Assembly (NCBI RefSeq): GCF_039880525.1
Contig: NZ_CP156989.1
Location: forward strand, 620,001 to 684,000
Direction of reading: 5' to 3'
DNA from: Agrococcus sp. ProA11
GTDB lineage: Bacteria; Actinomycetota; Actinomycetes; Actinomycetales; Microbacteriaceae
Length of the DNA stretch: 64,000 nt
Each line of letters begins with the position of its first letter. The stretch's first letter is position 1. The position numbers were made by a program, and so were the translations under genes. The notes under the pieces are model-generated. The model was not told where the DNA came from, searched no databases, and saw nothing but the letters and a program-made list of their open reading frames with translations. Positions 1-8,390 of this stretch are shown here, piece after piece.

Positions 1-151
1 CGGATCCGTCGATGCGGTCGACGAGCCGGGCCGCCTGCGCTGGGGCGGCGGGCAGGAGCGTGAGCGAGAGCGAGAGTGCGACGGCTGCGACCGCGAGGCC
101 CGCGATGGCGCGGTCCGCAATGGCGCGCGCGGACGAGCGTGTGAAGGGCAT
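1..151 (-). CDS. Secreted protein, N-terminal part only (runs off left edge)
   Basis: Only the first 50 codons are in the window. The ATG at 151 has GGAG seven bases upstream. The translation starts with a basic stretch (MPFTRSSARAI), then a hydrophobic Ala/Leu/Val run at about residues 16-34 and an AQA-A site that fits signal peptidase I after residue 40, so the product is very probably exported. Only RLVDRIDGS follows the site, too little to name a family. It is divergent from the glycosyltransferase at 237 with 85 bases between them. Confidence 0.75.
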   Translation of the reverse strand, partial: MPFTRSSARAIADRAIAGLAVAAVALSLSLTLLPAAPAQAARLVDRIDGS

Positions 152-224
152 GGCAGGACTCCGGTGCAGTTGGGGGACAAGTGCATCCTGACGTCTGCGC
201 GAAGGCCCTGTCAAGGGCGGGCGG

Positions 225-230
225 TAGAGT
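225..230 (+). promoter_or_regulatory. -10 box of a leaderless start (TAGAGT)
   Basis: TAGAGT ends six bases before the ATG at 237, the spacing expected if transcription begins at the A of the start codon. No Shine-Dalgarno sequence precedes this ATG. No clear -35 was seen. Confidence 0.5.
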
Positions 231-236
231 AGCGAC

Positions 237-1232
237 ATGCGCGGGCTTCCAACGGTACGGCGCGCCGCAGCGCGTGCGCATCGTGCCGTCGGCGCACTCG
301 CACGCAGCGGCAGGGCGCGCCTGGCGCCGCGAGCGCTGCGCGCACTCGGGGTCGGCGTGGGCCGCGGTGTCTACGACGATCGACCCGACACGGCCACCAT
401 GCGCTGGCTCGTGCGTCTGCGGCTGCGCAACCTGACATCGCGCGACGCGGTGGTCGGCGACGCGCCCGTCGTCGTGGTGATGACGACGGTCGCCGCCCGG
501 ATCGCCTTCGTCTGGGCAGCGCTCGAGTCGATCGGCGCCGGCAGCGTGCGGCCCGCGCGACTGATCCTGTGGCTCGACGATCCCGCGCTCACCGCGCTGC
601 CTCGCTCGCTCGAGCGCCTCCAGGCGCGCGGACTCGAGGTGCGTCGGGTGGCGCCGGGCCTCGGGGTGCACACCAAGTGGCGGCCGCACGTGCTCAGCGA
701 GTCGGCGCACCGACTGCCGATGGCGACGAGCGACGACGACCAGCTCTATCCGGCCGACTGGCTCGAGCGGCTGCTGCATGCCGCCGAGCAGCACCCTGGC
801 GCCGTCATCGCGCATCGCGCGCACGAGATCCGCTGCGTCGGCGACGCCGTCGGGCCCTATCTGAGCTGGCAGCCCGCCTCCAGCACGCTCCCGAGCTTCG
901 CGCACTTCGGCACGTCCGTGTCGGGGCAGCTGCTGCCGGCCGCGCTGCTCGACGCGCTGCGCGACGGCGGCGAGGGCTTCCTCGAGCAGACGCCGCATCA
1001 GGATGACGTGTGGCTGCACGCGAGCGCCGTCGCCCACGGCTTCCGCACCGCGCAGACCGGGACGGTCTCCGAGAACTTCTCGTTCGTGCCCGGCACGCAG
1101 ACCGGCGGTCTCTACGTCGGCAACGTGTTCGGCGACGGCAACGACCGCGCGGTCGCCGCAGCACTCGGCGCGCAGCAGCTCGAGCGGATCCGGGGCGACG
1201 CGCGCCCATTCGGCGAGGACGGCTCGCACTAG
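237..1232 (+). CDS. Putative glycosyltransferase (GT-A-like)
   Basis: This 331-residue protein starts with about 50 Arg/Ala-rich residues and then shows a GT-A-like order: a hydrophobic strand (VVVVMTTVAAR), a WLDDP segment, HTKW, and an acidic TSDDDQLYPADW motif near residues 160-172. That motif is the kind of DXD site that binds metal and sugar nucleotide. QTPHQDDVWLH follows around residues 252-262. No signal peptide or membrane span is seen, so it probably works at the inner face of the membrane. Its neighbours are rmlA, an acyltransferase and polysaccharide exporter genes, which fits envelope glycan synthesis. The donor and acceptor cannot be read. The start was chosen for the -10 box placed for leaderless initiation. 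Confidence 0.7.
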   Translation: MRGLPTVRRAAARAHRAVGALARSGRARLAPRALRALGVGVGRGVYDDRPDTATMRWLVRLRLRNLTSRDAVVGDAPVVVVMTTVAARIAFVWAALESIGAGSVRPARLILWLDDPALTALPRSLERLQARGLEVRRVAPGLGVHTKWRPHVLSESAHRLPMATSDDDQLYPADWLERLLHAAEQHPGAVIAHRAHEIRCVGDAVGPYLSWQPASSTLPSFAHFGTSVSGQLLPAALLDALRDGGEGFLEQTPHQDDVWLHASAVAHGFRTAQTGTVSENFSFVPGTQTGGLYVGNVFGDGNDRAVAAALGAQQLERIRGDARPFGEDGSH

Positions 1233-1310
1233 ACTGGCGCCGCTGCGCGGGGCGTGGCGAAGACGACGAACGGAGAGTCGATGCGCGGCATCATCCTGGC
1301 CGGTGGATCA
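1224..1310 (+). repeat. Promoter, leader and 5' end of rmlA (copy 1 of a diverged duplicate)
   Basis: This stretch contains TAGACT, the 45-base leader, the GGAGAG ribosome site and the first codons of rmlA. It aligns without gaps to 4228-4314 (offset 3004). Over the 51 bases from TAGACT to the ATG there are 8 mismatches, about 84 percent identity. Confidence 0.85.
1230..1235 (+). promoter_or_regulatory. -10 box of the rmlA promoter (TAGACT)
   Basis: TAGACT lies 45 bases before the rmlA ATG, and it overlaps the stop codon of the preceding glycosyltransferase. The leader carries GGAGAG before the ATG, so this start is leadered, unlike many others in the window. The box and spacing are conserved in the duplicate at 4234. 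Confidence 0.5.
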
Positions 1311-2147
1311 GGCACGCGCCTGTGGCCGATCACGAAGGGCATCTCGAAGCAGCTGATGCCCATCTATGACAAGCCGATGGTCTACTACCCGCTCTCCACG
1401 CTCATGATGGCGGATATCCGCGAGGTGCTCGTCATCACGACGCCGGAGTACAACGAGCAGTTCCAGGCGCTGCTCGGCGACGGATCCGCGCTCGGCATGG
1501 ACATCCAGTACGCCGTGCAGGCGAGCCCGGACGGACTCGCGCAGGCGTTCATCATCGCCGAGGAGTTCCTCGACGGCGAGCCCGCGGCGCTCGTGCTGGG
1601 CGACAACATCTTCCACGGCACGGGGCTCGGCTCCAGCCTGCGCCAGCACACGGAGGTCGACGGCGGCCTCGTGTTCGCGTACCAGGTCGCCAACCCCCGC
1701 TCCTACGGCGTGGTCGAGTTCGACGAGCAGATGCGTGCGGTGTCGATCGAGGAGAAGCCCGAGCACCCCAAGAGCAGCTACGCCGTCCCGGGACTGTACT
1801 TCTACGACAACGACGTCGTCGAGATCGCCAAGTCGATCACCCCGAGCGCCAGGGGCGAGCTCGAGATCTCGAGCATCAACGAGCGCTACCTGGATGCGGG
1901 CAGGCTGCAGGTGCAGGTGCTCGATCGCGGCGTCGCATGGCTCGACACGGGCACCTTCGAGTCGATGATGCAGGCCAGCGAGTACGTGCGGGTGATCGAG
2001 GACCGGCAGGGCTTCAAGATCGGCTGCATCGAGGAGATCGCCTGGCGAGCCGGGTGGATCGACGACGCGCAGCTCGAGCAGCTGGCGCAGCCGCTGCGCA
2101 AGAGCGGCTACGGCGAGTACCTCGTCCGCCTGCTGCAGCGCCCGTGA
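1281..2147 (+). CDS. rmlA: Glucose-1-phosphate thymidylyltransferase RmlA
   Basis: RmlA joins dTTP and glucose-1-phosphate to give dTDP-glucose, the first step of dTDP-L-rhamnose synthesis in the cytoplasm. The 288-residue length is normal for the family. The nucleotide-binding signature [20 protein letters not shown] starts at residue 1, and [26 protein letters not shown] and [10 protein letters not shown] follow in family order. The ATG at 1281 is preferred over one nine codons upstream because GGAGAG precedes it and the protein then starts exactly at the signature. The stop overlaps the GTG of the acyltransferase (GTGA), so the two are probably co-translated. rmlB and the rmlC-rmlD fusion are about 28 kb away. 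Confidence 0.95.
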   Translation: MRGIILAGGSGTRLWPITKGISKQLMPIYDKPMVYYPLSTLMMADIREVLVITTPEYNEQFQALLGDGSALGMDIQYAVQASPDGLAQAFIIAEEFLDGEPAALVLGDNIFHGTGLGSSLRQHTEVDGGLVFAYQVANPRSYGVVEFDEQMRAVSIEEKPEHPKSSYAVPGLYFYDNDVVEIAKSITPSARGELEISSINERYLDAGRLQVQVLDRGVAWLDTGTFESMMQASEYVRVIEDRQGFKIGCIEEIAWRAGWIDDAQLEQLAQPLRKSGYGEYLVRLLQRP

Positions 2148-4192
2148 CGACGGCGGTCCGCGAACGGGTCAGGGCAGGAGCCGCTCCGCGCTACATCGCG
2201 GAGATCCAGGGGCTTCGCACCGTCGCGCTGCTGATGGTCGCGGCGTTCCACATCTGGTTCGGGCGCGTCTCCGGTGGCGTCGACGTCTTCCTGCTCGTCT
2301 CGGCCTACCTGCTGACGCGGTCCCTGGTGTCCGCCGCCGAGCAGGGCAGGGGTGTGTCGCTCGTGCGGTACATCCTGCGGAAGTTCGCCAGGCTGCTGCC
2401 CGCGGCGGCAGCGGCGACGCTGCTCTCGCTGGCGGGGGCGCTGCTTGTGCTCTCGCAGCGGAGCTGGGAGGACCTCGCGCAGCAGGCCCTCGCCGCGATC
2501 ACGTACACGATGAACTTCTGGCTGCAGGGCAACGCGGTCGACTACCTGGCCCAGGCGCGATCGACCGCGAGCGTGTTCCAGCACTTCTGGTCGCTCTCGG
2601 TGCAGGGCCAGATGTTCATCCTGTGGCCGATCGTGCATGTGCTGGTGGCGCTGCTGTTCCGCGCGCGCGTGCGGCAAGCCCTGCTCATCGTGTTCCTGGT
2701 GATCGGCCTCGCCTCCTTCGCCTGGTCGGTCATCTCGGTCGCGCAGGACCAGCGGCTCGCGTACTTCGACACGTGGGGGAGGCTGTGGGAGTTCGCGGCA
2801 GGCTCGGTCTTCGCGCTCATCGCGCCGTCGCTGCGGCTGTCGACCCGGGTGAAGCAGTGGATGGGCTGGGTCGGGCTCGCGGCGGTGCTCGCCACCGGCT
2901 GGCTGCTCCCGGTCGAATCCGCCTTCCCCGGCGTCGCGGCGCTCTGGCCCGTGCTCGCGGCCGGCCTGGTGCTGGTCGCCGCGGATTCCCCTCGGCAGCC
3001 CGGCGACCACGGCAATGCGCTGCTGCGGCATCCGGTGCTGGAGCAATCCGGCAAGTACATGTACGCGCTCTACCTCACCCACTGGCCCGCCCTGGTGCTG
3101 TTCGCCGCGGCGACCGGCATCGAGCGGCCGAACCCGTTGCAGGGCCTCGGGATCATTGCCGTCTCGGCCGTCGCCAGCGTGCTGATCTATCACTTCGTCG
3201 AGCATCCGGTCGCTCGGTTCACGCGAACCGGGCGCACGGTCGCGCTGCGCCAGATCGCCGCGATCGTCGTCTCGATCGCGCTGGTGCTGGCATCGGTCGT
3301 CGCCGTGCGCGTGCAGCTCGATCGTGCCGCCGACGCTCAGGCCGGTGCCCTCTCCGGACTCGACCTGACGGTGATGGGCGCGAATGCGGATCCCGATCGG
3401 GAGTTCGCCTCGGTGTACCCGGGGGAGGCGCTGACCGCCTCGTTCGCGAAGGAGCCGGGGCAGCCGTGCGCCGACGATGATCCCTACAACGCCGGCATCT
3501 GCCGCGACTGGGGCCAGCTCGAGTCCCCGGAGCGGTCGATCGTGATCGTCGGCAGCTCCCACTCGACGGCCATGTCGCCGATGCTCATGGAGACGGTCGA
3601 GCAGCACCCGACCTGGCACGTGCGCACGTTCACGTCGCCGGGCTGCTACTTCCACTGGCCCGCCGAGAACGCCTGGCCGGACGATGTCGGCGGGTGCAGC
3701 AACACCTGGAAGGTCGCCAACGCGTACATCCTGGATCGATCGCCCGACATGGTCTTCACGATCGCGTCGCTCACGCACACCGACGGCACCGAGGATCTCT
3801 TCGGCGGGAGCTTCCCCGCATGGGTCGAGTACCTGCACGAGCGGACCGGCACGCTCGTGGTCGGTCTGCGGGACAACCCGCGCACCGACTTCAATCCACT
3901 CGAGTGCGCCGAGCGGGAGGGCTTCGACAGCGCAGCCTGCTCGTTCAGCGCTGACCTGTCCGTGCCGGGCCTGGCGGGCTACGCGACCAGCATCCACGAG
4001 GCCGGCGGGGTCTTCATCGACCTCAACGACCACATCTGCCCCGATGGCGTCTGCACGCCGGCCCTTGGCGGGATCGTGACCTACGTCGACAACAGCCACA
4101 TCGGCGAGCACTTCGCGGCCTCGCTCGCGCGGCTGTTCAGCACCGATCTCCGCGCCTACGCGGGCTGGTACCCGAGCGATCCGTGGGACTGA
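2144..4192 (+). CDS. Membrane O-acyltransferase (acyltransferase 3 + SGNH), OafA/OatA type
   Basis: This 682-residue protein has the two-part build of OafA/OatA-type enzymes that move acyl (often acetyl) groups onto surface polysaccharide. The N-terminal acyltransferase-3 domain (about residues 15-385) has many hydrophobic spans; IQGLRTVAL and a His near residue 36 (AAFHIWFG) match the family active site. The C-terminal SGNH-like domain (about 460-680) has VGSSHS near residue 468 and DNSHIGEH near 649, fitting the serine and Asp/His blocks. GTG is the start because it overlaps the rmlA stop as GTGA. Operon position with rmlA suggests it decorates a rhamnose-containing glycan; the acyl group and target are inferred. 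Confidence 0.88.
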   Translation: MTTAVRERVRAGAAPRYIAEIQGLRTVALLMVAAFHIWFGRVSGGVDVFLLVSAYLLTRSLVSAAEQGRGVSLVRYILRKFARLLPAAAAATLLSLAGALLVLSQRSWEDLAQQALAAITYTMNFWLQGNAVDYLAQARSTASVFQHFWSLSVQGQMFILWPIVHVLVALLFRARVRQALLIVFLVIGLASFAWSVISVAQDQRLAYFDTWGRLWEFAAGSVFALIAPSLRLSTRVKQWMGWVGLAAVLATGWLLPVESAFPGVAALWPVLAAGLVLVAADSPRQPGDHGNALLRHPVLEQSGKYMYALYLTHWPALVLFAAATGIERPNPLQGLGIIAVSAVASVLIYHFVEHPVARFTRTGRTVALRQIAAIVVSIALVLASVVAVRVQLDRAADAQAGALSGLDLTVMGANADPDREFASVYPGEALTASFAKEPGQPCADDDPYNAGICRDWGQLESPERSIVIVGSSHSTAMSPMLMETVEQHPTWHVRTFTSPGCYFHWPAENAWPDDVGGCSNTWKVANAYILDRSPDMVFTIASLTHTDGTEDLFGGSFPAWVEYLHERTGTLVVGLRDNPRTDFNPLECAEREGFDSAACSFSADLSVPGLAGYATSIHEAGGVFIDLNDHICPDGVCTPALGGIVTYVDNSHIGEHFAASLARLFSTDLRAYAGWYPSDPWD

Positions 4193-4227
4193 CGCTGCGC
4201 GACGTGCTCGGGCCGCCCCTGGGGGCA

Positions 4228-4314
4228 TCGCACTAGACTGGCGGCGCTGCGCCCGGCGCGGCAGAGCCGATGAACGGAGAGTCGATGCGCGCCATCATCC
4301 TGCACGGAGGATCG
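4228..4314 (+). repeat. Diverged duplicate of the rmlA promoter and 5' coding end (copy 2)
   Basis: The segment matches 1224-1310 base for base with no indel. It repeats TCGCACTAGACTGGCG, the GGAGAG site and the first codons (MRAIIL versus MRGIIL). The distance from TAGACT to ATG is 51 bases in both. Similarity fades after about ten codons. It now sits in front of the glycosyltransferase at 4365. Confidence 0.85.
4234..4239 (+). promoter_or_regulatory. -10 box of the duplicated rmlA-type promoter (TAGACT)
   Basis: This is identical to the -10 box in front of rmlA and at the same distance from the duplicated ATG. It probably drives the mini-ORF at 4285 and the glycosyltransferase at 4365. Confidence 0.45.
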
Positions 4315-4368
4315 AGCGCGCACACGGCCGCCACCGGGGACATGCTCGTCGGGCGACGGCAGCGATGA
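4285..4368 (+). pseudogene. 27-codon remnant of an rmlA 5' end, now a leader ORF
   Basis: The ORF starts MRAIILHGGSS, recognisably the RmlA start ([11 protein letters not shown]), then loses similarity and ends after 27 codons. GGAGAG precedes its ATG as in rmlA. Its stop overlaps the next ATG as ATGA. The glycosyltransferase at 4365 has no good ribosome site of its own, so the remnant may recruit ribosomes and hand them on. The rest of rmlA is missing here, so no enzyme activity is possible. Confidence 0.7.
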
Positions 4369-6077
4369 CGACCGGAGCGGAGCCTGCCAGCGGGGTCGTC
4401 GCGCGAGCCGCGCGGGCGCTCGGATCCTGGGGCCGCGCGGTGCTGCCGAAGCGCCTCGTCGCGCGCCCCGGCCCGGGCGCCGAGGCGTCTCCCGAACCCC
4501 AGTGGTCGATCTCGGAGCGCGCGGGGGTCGTCGTCCTGCGCAGCGGGGCGCGCTGGAGCTCCGGCGCGGCGGCCGCGGTCGCGGCGCTCCCGCACGAGAC
4601 CTGGGTGCTCATCGCCCGCCACGACGTCGAGATCGGCGACGAGGCGATCGGCGAGCTGATCGACACCGCCGAGCACAGCGCCGTCGAGGCGGTCCAGCCC
4701 GTCGTGATGGGCGCGGAAGCCGGCACCGTGCTCGACGCCGGCAGCGTCGTGGCGCACCCGTCCTCACCGCCCTGGCGGATGCTGGAGGGGCACCCCGAGG
4801 TCGATCTCCCCGCCGCGCCGTACCGGGTCGCCGCGATCGTCGCGCCCGTGGTCCTGCTGCGCGGTCGGCTGGCTCGCGAGCTGAGGATCGGGCAGCCGCT
4901 CGGCGCGGCGATCGGCGCCGCGACCGCGGCTGCGGGTGGCGGCGCGGTCGTTCCCTCGGTGCGCGCGCGCGCCGAGCAGGCCGGCCCGGCACTGCCCACC
5001 GCTCGCCAGCTCGGCGCGACGACGCTCGACGAGCCCGCCGAGGCGCTGCGATCAGCGGGCCTCGCCGTCGAGGGCTGGCACGGTGCGGCCATCGCGCAGT
5101 ACGACGCGCTGCTGGAGCGCAACGAGCTGGTCGAGGGGCTGCGCCAGGTGCGGCCCGCACTGCGGCGCACCGACGGCCGCCGCCGCTGGGCGATCCGCAT
5201 CGGAGCCCCTGCCGGTCCCGTGGGGGACGGCTGGGGCGACGCCCCGTTCGCCGCTGGACTCGCGGCGGCGCTCGAACGCGCTGGCCAGCAGGCGTTCGTC
5301 GACCGTCGAGGCGCCATCGCGCGACCGCACTCCGATCAGATCGACGACGTCACGATCTCGATCCGCGGGCTCTACCGGATGCCGACGAATCCGTCCTCCT
5401 TCAACATCCTGTGGGTCATCAGCCATCCGGATTGGGTGCACGAGGAGGAGATCGGCTCCTACGACCTCGTCCTGGCGGCGAGTGAGCCGTGGGCGCGCAG
5501 CCTGGCGCCGAGCGCACCGGTGCCGGTGCTGACGCTGCTGCAGGCGACGGACGCATCGCGGTTCCATCCGGGACCGCGGGATGCGTCGCTCGCCTCCGAC
5601 GTGCTGTTCGTCGGCAGGACCAGGGAGGTGTTCCGCCCGATCGTGCGCGATGCCCTGCGCGCGGGTGTCGACGTGGATCTGTACGGCGACGGCTGGGAGC
5701 CGTTCGTCGACCGCCGGCACATCCGCGCGCAGCACCTGCCGAACGAGCGCGCGGCGCTCGCCTACCGCAGCGCTCGGCGGGTGCTCAACGACCACTGGCC
5801 GGACATGGCGGAGCACGGCTTTCTCTCCAACCGCCTGTTCGACGCGGTCGCGAGCGGTGCTCGGGTCGTGACCGACCCGATCGCGGGCCTGGAGCGCTTC
5901 GGCGGTGCCGTGCGCGCGTACCGGTCCTCGGAGCAGCTCCGTGCGCTGCTGCACGACGACGAGGGCTGGCCCGACGACGCCCGGATGCGCTCGATCGCAG
6001 CGCGCGTCGGCGCCGAGGAGTCGTTCGATGCGCGAGCCGCGCGGCTCATCGAGCTGGTGGAGCAGGCCGGGCGATAG
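4365..6077 (+). CDS. Glycosyltransferase with CgeB-like C-terminal domain
   Basis: The protein has 570 residues. The C-terminal half (about 325-565) resembles the GT-B-fold, CgeB-like glycosyltransferases: ILWVISHPDW, LFVGRTREVFRPIV near 414, VDLYGDGWEPF, and NDHWPDMAEHGFLSNRLFD near 475 with a following GARVVTDP. The N-terminal 250 residues are Ala/Val-rich and carry no motif that I can name; they look like a degenerate GT-A or scaffold domain. No signal peptide is seen. The ATG overlaps the stop of the rmlA remnant, suggesting translational coupling. Its place between the acyltransferase and the ABC exporter genes suggests polysaccharide assembly. Sugar and acceptor are unknown. Confidence 0.75.
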   Translation: MTTGAEPASGVVARAARALGSWGRAVLPKRLVARPGPGAEASPEPQWSISERAGVVVLRSGARWSSGAAAAVAALPHETWVLIARHDVEIGDEAIGELIDTAEHSAVEAVQPVVMGAEAGTVLDAGSVVAHPSSPPWRMLEGHPEVDLPAAPYRVAAIVAPVVLLRGRLARELRIGQPLGAAIGAATAAAGGGAVVPSVRARAEQAGPALPTARQLGATTLDEPAEALRSAGLAVEGWHGAAIAQYDALLERNELVEGLRQVRPALRRTDGRRRWAIRIGAPAGPVGDGWGDAPFAAGLAAALERAGQQAFVDRRGAIARPHSDQIDDVTISIRGLYRMPTNPSSFNILWVISHPDWVHEEEIGSYDLVLAASEPWARSLAPSAPVPVLTLLQATDASRFHPGPRDASLASDVLFVGRTREVFRPIVRDALRAGVDVDLYGDGWEPFVDRRHIRAQHLPNERAALAYRSARRVLNDHWPDMAEHGFLSNRLFDAVASGARVVTDPIAGLERFGGAVRAYRSSEQLRALLHDDEGWPDDARMRSIAARVGAEESFDARAARLIELVEQAGR

Positions 6078-6087
6078 CGCGGCAGCG

Positions 6088-7299
6088 TCAGCGCGCCTGC
6101 AGCGCGCCGCTCAGCGTCGTCCTGGCGGTGCCGGTGGAGCTGCCGTCGCCCTCCACGCGGATCCGCAGCGCCTCGTCGGCGCGTGCCAGCTCCGGCCCCT
6201 CCGTGTGCTCGATGGCGGTGCTCACGGTGTACTCGCCCGCGCCCAGATGCAGATCGGGCATGTCGATGCGCACCCGCACCGGGCCGTTGATCCGGCCCGT
6301 GTCGACGCCCAGCCGCTGGGTGGTCGTGAAGAGTGCGAGCTGGCCGAAGCCGGTCGCCAGCGCGATGCCCAGCCGCCAGTCCTCCACCGGGTCGTGGGCG
6401 GTCAGATCCACCTCCAGTGCGACGTCGGCACCGACACCCGTGGTGGTGATCTCCCGCCCGGCGTCGTCGACCATGCGGATGCCGTCGATCGTGACCCGCT
6501 CGATCGGCGCGGCCTGCTGCACGTCGGCGACGTCGCTCCGGCGCGCGTCCTCGTACTCGCGCTGCGAGCGGAAGCCGCCGCGCAGCACCTCGACGCCTTC
6601 GATGGGAGGCCCGTCGAACACCAGGGAGCCGCGCGAGAGTACGACGGCGCGCGTGCAGAGGTCGGTGATCTGACTGAGCGCGTGGGTGACGAGCACGATC
6701 GTGCGGCCCTCGAGCTGGAACGAGCGGATCTTGTCGAGGCACTTCTCCTGGAACGCCTCGTCACCGACGGCGAGCACCTCGTCGACCAGCAGCAGGTCGG
6801 GGTCGACGTGCACCGCGACCGCGAAGGCCAGGCGCACGTACATGCCGGAGGAGTAGAACTTCACCTGCTGGTCGATGAACTGCTCGATGCCGGAGAAGTC
6901 GACGATGGCGTCGAAGTACTGATCCGTCTGCCGCTCCGACAGGCCGAGGATGGAGGCGTTGAGGTAGACGTTCTCGCGACCGGTGAGATCGGGGTGGAAG
7001 CCCGCGCCGAGCTCGAGCAGCGCCGCCATCCGGCCGCGACGCTCGACCGTGCCGCTGGAGGGCTGGATGATGCCACCGATCGTCTTCAGCAGCGTCGACT
7101 TGCCGGAGCCGTTCGGGCCGATGAGGCCCACGGTGGAGCCGCTGTCGATCTCGAGCGAGATGTGCTTGAGCGCCTCGAAGTGCTCCGCGTGCGCCCGCCC
7201 GCGCGCGGCGTTGACGATCCGCTCCTTCAGGCTCTTGTCTTTGCGCACGGTGAAGTGCTTCGACACGTCGTCGAGTCGCACGATGGGAACGCCGGACAT
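6088..7299 (-). CDS. Polysaccharide ABC exporter, ATP-binding subunit (Wzt/TagH type) with C-terminal extension
   Basis: The 403-residue protein powers export of a lipid-linked glycan with the permease encoded just upstream. Walker A is GPNGSGKST at residues 61-69, the signature is YSSGM at 149-153 and Walker B is LLLVDEVLAVGD at 169-180. The VGDEAFQEKC segment after Walker B is typical of the Wzt/TagH branch. Residues from about 245 to 403 form an extra, probably beta-rich domain, as in Wzt proteins whose C-terminal domain binds the finished chain end. The start ATG shares its A with the permease TGA (TGATG), so the two are coupled. Whether the cargo is teichoic acid or a rhamnan-like glycan is not visible. 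Confidence 0.9.
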   Translation of the reverse strand: MSGVPIVRLDDVSKHFTVRKDKSLKERIVNAARGRAHAEHFEALKHISLEIDSGSTVGLIGPNGSGKSTLLKTIGGIIQPSSGTVERRGRMAALLELGAGFHPDLTGRENVYLNASILGLSERQTDQYFDAIVDFSGIEQFIDQQVKFYSSGMYVRLAFAVAVHVDPDLLLVDEVLAVGDEAFQEKCLDKIRSFQLEGRTIVLVTHALSQITDLCTRAVVLSRGSLVFDGPPIEGVEVLRGGFRSQREYEDARRSDVADVQQAAPIERVTIDGIRMVDDAGREITTTGVGADVALEVDLTAHDPVEDWRLGIALATGFGQLALFTTTQRLGVDTGRINGPVRVRIDMPDLHLGAGEYTVSTAIEHTEGPELARADEALRIRVEGDGSSTGTARTTLSGALQAR

Positions 7300-8216
7300 C
7301 ACAGCTCCTGTGCGAAGTCGCCCTGCAGGCGCGCGAAGATGCGCTGGGCGAGGTAGAGGGCGAGCAGGCCGACGCCGGCGCTCACGAGCATGTTGAGCCA
7401 CAGCGCCGGAACGTGCGCGGTCGCGGCGCCCGCCTGCCAGAAGGCTTCCTGGAATCCCAGCACGGTGAGGGTGACGGGGCTGTTCACGTAGACGGGCAGC
7501 AGCCACTCGAAGGCGCCGCCCATGAGCCGCTCCTCGACCATCGCGATCGAGTAGAGGATGGGCGATCCCCACATGACGAGCACGAGGACCACGTCGACGA
7601 GGTAGGCGATGTCGCGCAGGTACACGTTGATCGCTGAGAGCGCGAGCGCGAACGCCGCGCTCCAGATGATCGCCAGGATGATCGCTGCAGGCGCGTACAG
7701 CAGATTCGAGCCGAAACTCAGCGCGCCGGGCGTCACGGCGGCCGCGACGATCAGGATGGCGAGCTGGATCGCGAGCGTGAACATCGCAGGGCCGATCGTC
7801 GCGAGCGGGAAGATCTCGCGTGGCAGGTAGACCTTCTTGATGAGCCCCGAGTTGACGACGATGGCACTCGTGCCCGCGCCGACGATCTCCTGGTACACCG
7901 TGTAGATCGCGAGTCCGGCGAAGATGTAGATGCCGAAGTTCTCGATCTGACGAGCGGCTCCGAGGAACTCGCCGACGACCACGGCGTAGACGAACAGCAT
8001 CGTGAGCGGGCGCACGAGGCTCCACACGAAGCCCAGCTTCGAGTCCTTGTACCTGGCCTTCAGCTCGCGCTTCGTGAGGCGACCGAGCAGCTCTCGGTAG
8101 TGCCACACATCCTTCGATGCGGCGACGAAGCCGGAGAAGCCGCTTGAACGAGCTCCGGCGTGCTCCCACGGCTCTTCGGCGAGCCGCTGCGCGCGGGTCA
8201 TCGCGACGTCAGACAT
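7299..8216 (-). CDS. Polysaccharide ABC exporter, permease subunit (Wzm/TagG type)
   Basis: This 305-residue integral membrane protein belongs to the ABC-2 permease group. A long cytoplasmic N-terminus ends in LLGRLTKRELKARYKDSKLG, the amphipathic lead-in typical of Wzm/TagG. About six hydrophobic spans follow, beginning with GFVWSLVRPLTMLFVYAVVV. The start has GGAGG-like sequence (GGAGGCAGGAGC) upstream. The stop overlaps the ATP-binding subunit start. With it the protein should form the channel that flips an undecaprenyl-linked polymer across the membrane. Confidence 0.92.
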   Translation of the reverse strand: MSDVAMTRAQRLAEEPWEHAGARSSGFSGFVAASKDVWHYRELLGRLTKRELKARYKDSKLGFVWSLVRPLTMLFVYAVVVGEFLGAARQIENFGIYIFAGLAIYTVYQEIVGAGTSAIVVNSGLIKKVYLPREIFPLATIGPAMFTLAIQLAILIVAAAVTPGALSFGSNLLYAPAAIILAIIWSAAFALALSAINVYLRDIAYLVDVVLVLVMWGSPILYSIAMVEERLMGGAFEWLLPVYVNSPVTLTVLGFQEAFWQAGAATAHVPALWLNMLVSAGVGLLALYLAQRIFARLQGDFAQEL

Positions 8217-8323
8217 CTGTGCTCCTGCCTCCGGGAAGACCGCGCGCCCGTGCGTTCTCGGGGCGATCAGGTGAACCGCGCCATCGTATCCCAGCCGGGC
8301 CGCGGCCGCCGCGAGGGCGCCGC

Positions 8324-8354
8324 TTGAATCGGGGTACGCCGCGACCGCTACACT
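8324..8354 (+). promoter_or_regulatory. Possible promoter of the wall-binding protein gene
   Basis: TTGAAT at 8324 and TACACT at 8349 are 19 bases apart, slightly longer than usual. The start codon lies 36 bases after the -10 box, with GCGAGGAAC as ribosome site. Confidence 0.4.
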
Positions 8355-8390
8355 TCAACAGAAACTTGAAGGTTAGATGCGAGGAACCAC

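Noticed and set aside
2108-4228. Minus-strand frame of 706 codons opposite the acyltransferase
   Set aside because: Low-complexity Arg/His-rich translation, no family resemblance, and the plus-strand gene is clear.
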